A DNA stretch of 11,261 nucleotides from positions 1 to 11,261 of the forward strand of contig CAISJA010000101.1 of assembly GCA_903885525.1 (NCBI GenBank), read 5' to 3'. Positions 6,364 to 11,066 of the stretch are shown here, in pieces (position 1 is the stretch's first letter; each line of letters begins with the position of its first letter). A program made the translations under genes and the position numbers. The notes below the pieces were generated by a model. That model saw only the letters and a list, made by a program, of their open reading frames with translations, searched no databases and was not told the DNA's origin. The stretch comes from an uncultured Opitutaceae bacterium (GTDB lineage: Bacteria > Verrucomicrobiota > Verrucomicrobiia > Opitutales > Opitutaceae).

Positions 6364-6993
6364 ATGGGACAAAAAACCAACCCCATCGGTTTCCGCCTCG
6401 CCGTCCGCCGCAACTGGCAGTCGCGCTGGTTCGCCCGCAAGAAGGACTTCGCCAAGCTCCTCCACGAAGACCAGATCATCCGTGAGACGCTCATGGAAAA
6501 GCTCAGGCAGGCCTCCGTGCCGCGCATCTTCATCGAGCGCGCCGGCAGCCGCGTCCGCGTCAAGATCTTCACCGCCCGCCCCGGCCTCGTCATCGGCAAG
6601 AAGGGCCAGGAAGTGGAGAACATGAAGGTCCAGCTCGGCAAGCTCACCGGCAAGGAGATCCTCCTCGACATCCAGGAGGTCAAGAAGCCCGAGATCGAGG
6701 CTCAGCTCGTGGCTGAGAACGTCGCCCTCCAGCTCGAACGCCGTGTCGCCTTCCGCCGCGCGATCAAGAAATCCGTCCAGATGGCCATGTCCCTCGGCGT
6801 CGACGGCATCAAGATCCAGTGCTCGGGCCGCCTCGGTGGTGCCGACATCGCCCGCCGCGAGTGGCAGCGCCAGGGCCGCATCCCCCTGCACACCCTGCGC
6901 GAGAACATCGATTACGGCTTCGCCGAGGCCCGCACCGTCTGGGGCAAGATCGGTGTCAAATGCTGGATCTGCAAAAAGGAAGAATCCAACTAA
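6364..6993 (+). CDS. rpsC: 30S ribosomal protein S3
   Basis: The 209-residue product is S3, part of the mRNA entry tunnel of the 30S head and of its helicase activity. It has the N-terminal MGQKTNPIGFRLAV motif, a type II KH domain with GLVIGKKG (74-81), and the C-terminal domain with RLGGADIARREW and HTLRENIDYGFAEA. It is shorter than E. coli S3 (233 aa), lacking part of the basic C-terminal tail and ending in VKCWICKKEESN. The frame is open upstream into rplV, but MGQKTNP is the universal start. The leader lacks a Shine-Dalgarno sequence and contains ACCACTC 5 nt before the ATG. It follows rplV by 11 nt. Confidence 0.97.
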   Translation: MGQKTNPIGFRLAVRRNWQSRWFARKKDFAKLLHEDQIIRETLMEKLRQASVPRIFIERAGSRVRVKIFTARPGLVIGKKGQEVENMKVQLGKLTGKEILLDIQEVKKPEIEAQLVAENVALQLERRVAFRRAIKKSVQMAMSLGVDGIKIQCSGRLGGADIARREWQRQGRIPLHTLRENIDYGFAEARTVWGKIGVKCWICKKEESN

Positions 6994-6997
6994 TCCG

Positions 6998-7011
6998 GCC
7001 CCGGCTCCCGC
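6998..7011 (+). repeat. 14-nt leader block, copy 1 (upstream of rplP)
   Basis: GCCCCGGCTCCCGC in the rpsC-rplP spacer is identical to 7682-7695 in the rpmC-rpsQ spacer. In both cases an ACCACTT follows before an SD-less start. Confidence 0.7.
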
Positions 7012-7025
7012 CGCCGCCCCAAGCA

Positions 7026-7032
7026 ACCACTT
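7026..7032 (+). other. ACCACTT motif before the rplP start
   Basis: ACCACTT lies 3 nt before the rplP ATG. The same or a one-base variant heptamer occurs 3-6 nt before rplC (3225-3231), rpsC (6352-6358, ACCACTC) and rpsQ (7700-7706), none of which has a Shine-Dalgarno site. Function unknown. Confidence 0.4.
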
Positions 7033-7035
7033 ACC

Positions 7036-7461
7036 ATGGCTTCTCTCGCTCCCGCCCGCACCAAGTACCGCAAGTCGATGAAAGGCTCCCGCGCTGGCAA
7101 TGCCAAGCGCGGCAACACCCTCGCCTTCGGTGAATTCGGCCTCCAGTCCCTCTCGCGCGGTCCCATGACCGGCCAGCAGATCGAGGCCGCCCGCGTCACC
7201 ATCGCCCGCCACCTCAAGCGCAAGGGCAAGCTCTGGATCCGCGTGTTCCCCCACAAGCCCGTGACCAAGAAGCCCGCCGAGGTGCGCATGGGCCAGGGCA
7301 AGGGCCCGGTCGAATACTACGTCGCCGTCATCAAGCCCGGCGCCGTCCTCTTCGAACTCGCCGGCGTCCCCGCCACCATCGCCAAGGAGGCCTTCCGCCT
7401 CGCCGACGCTAAGCTGCCCTTCCGCTGCCGTTTCATCGTGCGCGAAGGCGTGGCCGTCTAA
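7036..7461 (+). CDS. rplP: 50S ribosomal protein L16
   Basis: The 141-residue product is L16, a late-assembling 50S protein near the A-site tRNA elbow. The N-terminal PARTKYRKSMKGSRAG, FGEFGLQSL, QIEAARVTIARHLKRKGKLW, RVFPHKPVTKKP and RMGQGKGPVEYYVA segments closely follow the family. Arg84 of RMGQGKG corresponds to the arginine hydroxylated in E. coli L16; modification here is unknown. The start is set by homology; the 42-nt spacer upstream carries no Shine-Dalgarno sequence but has a 14-nt block shared with the rpsQ leader, and ACCACTT 3 nt before the ATG. The gene is followed by rpmC after 22 nt, as in most bacteria. Confidence 0.98.
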   Translation: MASLAPARTKYRKSMKGSRAGNAKRGNTLAFGEFGLQSLSRGPMTGQQIEAARVTIARHLKRKGKLWIRVFPHKPVTKKPAEVRMGQGKGPVEYYVAVIKPGAVLFELAGVPATIAKEAFRLADAKLPFRCRFIVREGVAV

Positions 7462-7470
7462 CCCCCACCC

Positions 7471-7475
7471 GGAGA
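7471..7475 (+). promoter_or_regulatory. Shine-Dalgarno site of rpmC
   Basis: GGAGA lies 8 nt before the rpmC ATG at 7484. Confidence 0.75.
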
Positions 7476-7483
7476 CCGCAACC

Positions 7484-7681
7484 ATGACGTCCAAGGAAAT
7501 CCGCGAACTCGCCCCCGCCGAGATCACCACCAAGCTCCGCGCCACCCGCGACCAGCTCCTCCAGCTCCGCCTGCGCAAGCACACCGGCCAGGTCGAGAAG
7601 ACCCACGAGATCCGCGCCCTGCGCAAGGATATCGCGCGCCTCGAGACCATCCTCACCCAGAAGTCCATCCAGACCGCCTGA
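7484..7681 (+). CDS. rpmC: 50S ribosomal protein L29
   Basis: The 65-residue product matches L29, a small two-helix protein beside L23 at the exit-tunnel rim. It shows the typical MTSKEIRELAPAEI start, a charged first helix with the LLQLRLRKHTGQ turn, and the second helix RALRKDIARLETIL (44-57). Length and position between rplP and rpsQ are the family norm. The ATG at 7484 has a moderate Shine-Dalgarno sequence. The TGA stop at 7679-7681 is immediately followed by the repeat block of the rpsQ leader. Confidence 0.97.
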   Translation: MTSKEIRELAPAEITTKLRATRDQLLQLRLRKHTGQVEKTHEIRALRKDIARLETILTQKSIQTA

Positions 7682-7695
7682 GCCCCGGCTCCCGC
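7682..7695 (+). repeat. 14-nt leader block, copy 2 (upstream of rpsQ)
   Basis: GCCCCGGCTCCCGC begins directly after the rpmC stop and is identical to 6998-7011 before rplP. ACCACTT (7700-7706) follows it, 6 nt before the rpsQ ATG. Confidence 0.7.
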
Positions 7696-7712
7696 GCCAA
7701 CCACTTCCGCCC

Positions 7713-8045
7713 ATGTCCACTTCCGCCCGCACCACCTCGCGCAAGACCGAGATCGGCTTTGTCAGCTCCAAGATGGGCGACAAATCCGTCAAGGTCACCG
7801 TCCCCTACAAGACGCCGCATCCGCGCTATCACAAGGTCATCAACCGCAAGACCGTTCTTCACGTCCACGATGAGAAGAACGAGACCAAGGTCGGTGACAA
7901 GGTCGAGGTCGCCGAGACCCGTCCGCTCAGCCGCCTCAAGCGCTGGCGCGTCATCGACGTGATCGAGCGCGCCGTTGCCGCCTCCGCCGCCGTCTCCGAG
8001 CAGGACGTCGCCGAGGCCGTGCCCACCAAAACCACCAAGGCCTGA
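7713..8045 (+). CDS. rpsQ: 30S ribosomal protein S17 with C-terminal extension
   Basis: The 110-residue product is S17, an early-binding 30S protein of the 5' domain. The OB-fold core contains KTEIGFVSSKMGDKSVKVTV (11-30), LHVHDEKNE (49-57) and ETRPLSRLKRWRVIDVIERA (68-87). The core ends near residue 88. A further 22 residues form an Ala/Val/Thr-rich, mostly uncharged tail ending in Lys-Ala, absent from the roughly 84-residue E. coli protein. The start at 7713 leaves a short Ser/Thr/Arg N-terminus before the core; no nearer in-frame start fits better. There is no Shine-Dalgarno sequence. It is the last gene of the S10 group; rplN follows after 22 nt with no sign of a promoter or terminator, so S10 and spc appear joined. 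Confidence 0.97.
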   Translation: MSTSARTTSRKTEIGFVSSKMGDKSVKVTVPYKTPHPRYHKVINRKTVLHVHDEKNETKVGDKVEVAETRPLSRLKRWRVIDVIERAVAASAAVSEQDVAEAVPTKTTKA

Positions 8046-8054
8046 GGCCGCACC

Positions 8055-8060
8055 AGGAGA
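8055..8060 (+). promoter_or_regulatory. Shine-Dalgarno site of rplN
   Basis: AGGAGA lies 7 nt before the ATG at 8068 and picks this start over the open frame that continues upstream inside rpsQ. Confidence 0.85.
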
Positions 8061-8067
8061 CACCACC

Positions 8068-8433
8068 ATGATCCAGATGCGTTCCATCCTCGATATCGCC
8101 GACAACACGGGCGCGCGCCGCGCGTCCATGATCAGCCGTCTCGGGCAAAACACCCGCTTCGCGCACGTTGGCGACATCATCACCATCAATATCAAGGAGA
8201 GCAGCACCGATGCCACCGTGAAGAAGGGCGAGGTCCACAAGGCCGTCGTCGTCCGCACCAAGGCCGCGCTCCGCCGTTCCGACGGCAGCTACCTCCGCTT
8301 CGACAGCAACGCGGTCGTCATCATCGGCGAAGACGGCAATCCGAAGGGCACCCGCATCTTCGGCCCCGTCGCCCGCGAGCTCCGCGCCAAAAACTACATG
8401 AAGATCATTTCGCTCGCCCCGGAGGTCCTCTAA
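8068..8433 (+). CDS. rplN: 50S ribosomal protein L14
   Basis: The 121-residue product has standard L14 length. L14 binds 23S rRNA at the subunit interface and is also the docking site of the silencing factor RsfS in bacteria. The five-stranded barrel signature is visible: MIQMRSILDIADNTGAR (1-17), GDIITINIKE, KKGEVHKAVVVRTK, and GTRIFGPVARELR (94-106). The Gly-Gly commonly following the second strand is LGQN here, a mild divergence. The start is fixed by a strong Shine-Dalgarno sequence; the longer in-frame ORF upstream overlaps rpsQ and is rejected. Only one base separates its stop from the rplX ATG, implying translational coupling. Confidence 0.98.
   Translation: MIQMRSILDIADNTGARRASMISRLGQNTRFAHVGDIITINIKESSTDATVKKGEVHKAVVVRTKAALRRSDGSYLRFDSNAVVIIGEDGNPKGTRIFGPVARELRAKNYMKIISLAPEVL
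8421..8425 (+). promoter_or_regulatory. Shine-Dalgarno site of rplX inside rplN
   Basis: GGAGG lies in the last rplN codons, 9 nt before the rplX ATG at 8435. This suggests that ribosomes finishing rplN re-initiate on rplX. Confidence 0.85.
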
Positions 8434-8434
8434 C

Positions 8435-8713
8435 ATGGCCCAGAAATTCCATATCAAGAAGAACGACGCCGTCGTTGTCATCTCCGGCTCCCACAAGGGC
8501 AAGTCCGGCAAGGTCCTCGAGATTCTCGGGGCCAAGCAGCGCGCCGTGGTCGAGGGCGTGGCGATGATCAAGCGCCACCTCAAGAAATCCCAGGAAAATC
8601 CGCAGGGTAAGATCGCCGAGCGCGAGGGCTCCGTCCACGTCTCAAACCTCATGCTCCAATCGCGCCACGATACGTCGAAGCGCGCCAAGAAAACCGTCGA
8701 GGCCAAGAGCTAA
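8435..8713 (+). CDS. rplX: 50S ribosomal protein L24 (short form)
   Basis: The 92-residue product is L24, an assembly-initiator protein of the 50S subunit. The N-terminal KOW motif is clear (IKKNDAVVVISGSHKGKSGKVLEIL, about 7-31), followed by VVEGVAMIKRHLKKS and the conserved GKIAEREGSVHVSNLML strand region. It ends soon after SRHDTSKRAKK, about 12 residues shorter than the E. coli protein (104), and so lacks the usual final strand with its GFR-type motif. No frameshift signature is visible: the stop is clean and rplE follows after 39 nt, so I treat it as a natural short form rather than a broken gene. Confidence 0.96.
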   Translation: MAQKFHIKKNDAVVVISGSHKGKSGKVLEILGAKQRAVVEGVAMIKRHLKKSQENPQGKIAEREGSVHVSNLMLQSRHDTSKRAKKTVEAKS

Positions 8714-8725
8714 GCACCCCTTTCC

Positions 8726-8744
8726 GCCGGCTTGGAAACCCGGC
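8726..8744 (+). other. Small predicted hairpin just upstream of rplE
   Basis: GCCGG (8726-8730) pairs with CCGGC (8740-8744) around the 9-nt loop CTTGGAAAC, 8 nt before the rplE ATG. In E. coli the S8 repressor acts at the rplX-rplE junction, so the position is suggestive, but a 5-bp GC stem in GC-rich DNA is weak evidence. Confidence 0.35.
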
Positions 8745-8752
8745 CCACACCC

Positions 8753-9337
8753 ATGAGCAAGAACGCCACCGTCCCCCCCCTTAAACAGCAGTACTTCACC
8801 ACTGTCGTGCCCGCCCTGATGGCCGCCCGCGGCTACAAGAACAAGCACCAGGTGCCGAAGCTGACCAAGATCGTCCTCAACTCCGGCATCTCGTCGGAGG
8901 CGGACAAGAACCAGATCGCCGACACCCAGAAGGACCTCTCGTCCATCGCCGGCCAGAAGGCGGTCCTCGCCCGCTCCCGCAAGGCGATCGCCAACTTCAA
9001 GCTGAAGCAGGGCCAGTTCGTGGGCTGCCACGTCACCCTCCGCGGCGACCGCATGTGGCACTTCCTCATGCGCCTGCTCGCCGTCGCCCTCCCCACCATC
9101 CGCGACTTCCGCGGCGTGCCGAACAAGCTCGACGGCCAGGGCAACTACAACATCGGCATCAGCGACTTCACCATCTTCCCCGAGATCACCGTCGAGAGCA
9201 CCAAGCGCCACATGGGCCTGGACATCACCCTCGTCACCACCGCCGAGACCGACGACGAGGCCCGTGACCTCCTCAAGCAGCTCGGCATGCCCTTCCGCCG
9301 CACCGAGCCCGTCCCGGCCAAAACCTCCGCCGCCTAA
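8753..9337 (+). CDS. rplE: 50S ribosomal protein L5
   Basis: The 194-residue product is L5, which binds 5S rRNA with L18 and contacts the P-site tRNA and the 30S head. Family stretches include PKLTKIVLNSGI, GCHVTLRGDRMW (91-102), IRDFRG (116-121), GQGNYNIGISDFTIFPEI and MGLDITLVTTAETDDEA. After the usual end (MPFRR) about 11 residues of Pro/Ala/Thr-rich tail remain, compared with the 179-residue E. coli protein. An in-frame TTG at 8732 would add seven residues, but the ATG at 8753 gives the usual N-terminus and lies after the spacer hairpin, so it is preferred. No Shine-Dalgarno sequence is present. An 8-C run sits at 8773-8780 inside the coding start. Confidence 0.96.
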   Translation: MSKNATVPPLKQQYFTTVVPALMAARGYKNKHQVPKLTKIVLNSGISSEADKNQIADTQKDLSSIAGQKAVLARSRKAIANFKLKQGQFVGCHVTLRGDRMWHFLMRLLAVALPTIRDFRGVPNKLDGQGNYNIGISDFTIFPEITVESTKRHMGLDITLVTTAETDDEARDLLKQLGMPFRRTEPVPAKTSAA

Positions 9338-9349
9338 CCCTTCCGCGCC

Positions 9350-9655
9350 ATGCCCAAGACCTCCGCCATCGAACGCAACAAGAAGCGCCAGCGCCTGACC
9401 GACAAGTTCGCCGCCAAACGCGCCCAGCTCAAGGCCACCCTCGCCAACCCGGCCACCACCGACGACGAGTTCTACGCCGCCCAGAAGCAGCTCCAGAAGC
9501 TGCCGCGCAACTCCAACAAGACCCGCATCCGTAACCGCTGCTCCCTCAGCGGCCGCCCCCGCGGCTTCAACCGCAAATTCGGCGTCTCCCGCATCACCCT
9601 CCGCGAACTCGCGCTCTCGGGCAAAATCCCCGGCGTCACCAAATCCTCTTGGTAA
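9350..9655 (+). CDS. rpsN: 30S ribosomal protein S14, long zinc-free type
   Basis: The 101-residue product is S14, a late-assembling 30S head protein. The N-terminal half (RNKKRQRLTDKFAAKRAQLKA) and the C-terminal RNRCSLSGRPRGFNRKFG (61-78) followed by SRITLRELALSGKIPG match the long C-minus form as in E. coli (101 aa). Only one cysteine, Cys64, is left of the four that coordinate zinc in the short C-plus form, so this protein should not bind zinc. The 12-nt leader CCCTTCCGCGCC has no Shine-Dalgarno sequence. It lies between rplE and rpsH, its normal place. Whether a zinc-type paralogue exists elsewhere cannot be told from this window. Confidence 0.98.
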   Translation: MPKTSAIERNKKRQRLTDKFAAKRAQLKATLANPATTDDEFYAAQKQLQKLPRNSNKTRIRNRCSLSGRPRGFNRKFGVSRITLRELALSGKIPGVTKSSW

Positions 9656-9662
9656 TCCCTTT

Positions 9663-9695
9663 GGCCCACGGGGGTCGGATATGACCCGCGCGGCC
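9663..9695 (+). other. Predicted imperfect hairpin in the rpsN-rpsH spacer
   Basis: GGCC (9663-9666) pairs with GGCC (9692-9695), then a 2x1 internal loop, CG (9669-9670) with CG (9689-9690), a G-G mismatch, and GGGTC (9672-9676) with GACCC (9683-9687) closing a 6-nt loop GGATAT. That is 11 pairs in total. No T tract follows, so an intrinsic terminator is unlikely. The 20 nt from the hairpin to the rpsH ATG are C/A-rich and unstructured. A role in translational control of rpsH is inference. Confidence 0.55.
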
Positions 9696-9715
9696 GTCCC
9701 AACCCAACTCCATCC

Positions 9716-10108
9716 ATGACCGATCCAGTCAGTGACTTCCTCACCCGCCTGCGCAATGCGTCGAAGGCCGGGCTCGCCGAGTGCGTTTCCCCGCACTCCA
9801 AACTCAAGGAGAGCCTCGCCGGCATCCTCAAGGCCGAAGGCTTCGTCCGCGCCGTCTCCACCGGCGCCGACGATCGCGGCCACAAGACCCTCATCGTCGC
9901 CATGAAATATGTCGACGGCGCCCCCGTCCTCACCGGCCTGAAGCGCGCCTCCACCCCCGGCCGCCGCCTCTATTTCGGCTACGACGAGCTGCCCCGCGTC
10001 CTCAACGGCCTCGGCCTCTCCATCGTTTCCACGTCCAAGGGCCTCATGAAGGACCAGGACGCCCGTCGCAACAAGCTCGGTGGCGAGCTGGTCTGCACCG
10101 TCTGGTAA
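9716..10108 (+). CDS. rpsH: 30S ribosomal protein S8
   Basis: The 130-residue product is S8, a primary binder of the central domain of 16S rRNA and, in E. coli, the repressor of the spc operon. The N-terminal DPVSDFLTRLRNA, SPHSKLKESLAGILKAEGF (25-43), STPGRRLYFGYDELPRVLNGLG and the rRNA-binding SIVSTSKGLM (STSKG 105-109) are typical, as is the closing LGGELVC. Length equals that of E. coli S8. The spacer before it is 60 nt, the second largest here, and can form a hairpin; no Shine-Dalgarno sequence precedes the ATG. The rplF Shine-Dalgarno overlaps its stop codon. Confidence 0.98.
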   Translation: MTDPVSDFLTRLRNASKAGLAECVSPHSKLKESLAGILKAEGFVRAVSTGADDRGHKTLIVAMKYVDGAPVLTGLKRASTPGRRLYFGYDELPRVLNGLGLSIVSTSKGLMKDQDARRNKLGGELVCTVW

Positions 10109-10111
10109 GGA
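10107..10111 (+). promoter_or_regulatory. Shine-Dalgarno site of rplF
   Basis: AAGGA overlaps the rpsH TAA stop and lies 10 nt before the ATG at 10122, supporting that start over an upstream in-frame GTG at 10080 inside rpsH. Confidence 0.75.
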
Positions 10112-10121
10112 ACCCCGCACC

Positions 10122-10667
10122 ATGAGCAGAATCGGCAAACAACCCGTTCAGATTCCCGACAAGGTCAAGATCGACATCAAGGGCACCACCGTGTCCGTCG
10201 AAGGCCCCAAGGGCAAAGTTTCCAAAACCTTCGCCCCGGTCGTCAAGATCGAGCGCGAGGGCAACACGGTCGTCTTCGCCCCCAGCGAGGACTCCCGTTT
10301 TTCCCGGGCCATGTACGGCACCGTCCGCTCGATCGTCGCCGGCATGGTCAAGGGCGTCGCGGTCGGCTACCTGAAGGAGCTCGAAATCCAGGGCGTCGGC
10401 TTCAAGGCCGCCCTCAAGGGCAAGCAGCTCGACCTCGCGCTCGGCTACTCGCACCCCATCCTCCACGACATCCCCGAAGGCATCAAGGTCACCGTCACCG
10501 ACGGCACCAAGCTCAAGATCGAGGGCGCCGACAAACAGCTCGTCGGCCAGGTCACCTCCGAGATCCGCGCCTACTACCCGCCGGAACCCTACAAGGGCAA
10601 GGGCGTCCGCCTCGTCGGCGAACACGCCGAACGCGTCCGCCGCAAGGAAGGCAAGACCGTCGCCTAA
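10122..10667 (+). CDS. rplF: 50S ribosomal protein L6
   Basis: The 181-residue product is L6, a two-domain 50S protein near the factor-binding site and the sarcin-ricin loop. It has the standard start MSRIGKQPVQIP, the first-domain VSVEGPKGKVSKTF, the inter-domain LEIQGVGFKAALKGKQLDLALGYSHP, and the signature GADKQLVGQV followed by PPEPYKGKGVR (153-163). Length is close to E. coli L6 (177). An in-frame GTG at 10080 would add 14 residues overlapping rpsH; it is rejected in favour of the ATG with a Shine-Dalgarno sequence. The gene is 13 nt after rpsH and 26 nt before rplR. Confidence 0.98.
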   Translation: MSRIGKQPVQIPDKVKIDIKGTTVSVEGPKGKVSKTFAPVVKIEREGNTVVFAPSEDSRFSRAMYGTVRSIVAGMVKGVAVGYLKELEIQGVGFKAALKGKQLDLALGYSHPILHDIPEGIKVTVTDGTKLKIEGADKQLVGQVTSEIRAYYPPEPYKGKGVRLVGEHAERVRRKEGKTVA

Positions 10668-10693
10668 CGTCACTCCCGACCCGCCGCCATCCC

Positions 10694-11056
10694 ATGAATA
10701 CCATTCACAAAGCCGTCTTGCTCCAGAAGCGCAAGTGGCGCATCCGCAAGACGGTCACCGGCACCGCCGTCCGCCCCCGTCTCTCCGTCAAATTCTCCGG
10801 CAAGCACATCTATGCCCAGGCGGTCGACGACGCCGCCGGCCGCACCCTCGTGTTCCTCTCGACCCTCGATCCCGAGGTCAAGAAGGGCAACGTCAAGGGC
10901 AACGTCTCCGGTGCCAAGACGCTTGGCGTCGCCTTCGCCGCCAAGGCCAAGGCCGCCGGCCTCACCGCGGTCGTGTTCGACCGCAACGGCCGGCCCTATC
11001 ACGGCCGTGTCAAAACCTTCGCCGATGCCGCCCGCGAGGGCGGTCTTACCTTCTAA
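10694..11056 (+). CDS. rplR: 50S ribosomal protein L18
   Basis: The 120-residue product is L18, which binds 5S rRNA together with L5 and fixes it to the central protuberance. The basic N-terminal KRKWRIRKTVTGTAVRPRLSV, the strand SVKFSGKHIYAQ (31-42) and the terminal FDRNGRPYHGRV (95-106) with ADAAREGGLTF are family hallmarks. Length is normal. The start is set by homology; the 26-nt C-rich leader has no Shine-Dalgarno sequence. The rpsE start lies 10 nt downstream. Confidence 0.98.
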   Translation: MNTIHKAVLLQKRKWRIRKTVTGTAVRPRLSVKFSGKHIYAQAVDDAAGRTLVFLSTLDPEVKKGNVKGNVSGAKTLGVAFAAKAKAAGLTAVVFDRNGRPYHGRVKTFADAAREGGLTF

Positions 11057-11066
11057 TCCCGCTCCC

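Noticed and set aside
6349..7704. 451-codon open frame on the minus strand across rpsC, rplP and rpmC
   Set aside because: Same low-complexity antisense artefact opposite conserved genes; no domain recognised.
8732..8752. TTG start for rplE adding seven residues
   Set aside because: The ATG at 8753 gives the expected N-terminus, and the TTG lies within the loop of the spacer hairpin without an SD site.
9350..9655. Zinc-binding form of S14
   Set aside because: Only one cysteine is present and the protein has the 101-residue long form, so the CxxC...CxxC zinc site is absent.
10080..10121. GTG start for rplF inside rpsH
   Set aside because: MSRIGKQPV at the ATG 10122 is the universal L6 start, and that ATG has an SD site.
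8642..10138. 498-codon open frame on the minus strand across rplX to rplF
   Set aside because: It is the mirror of GC-rich coding with C/G third positions. The translation is Gly/Ala/Glu/Val/Leu/Asp-rich with no recognisable domain, and it overlaps several conserved genes.
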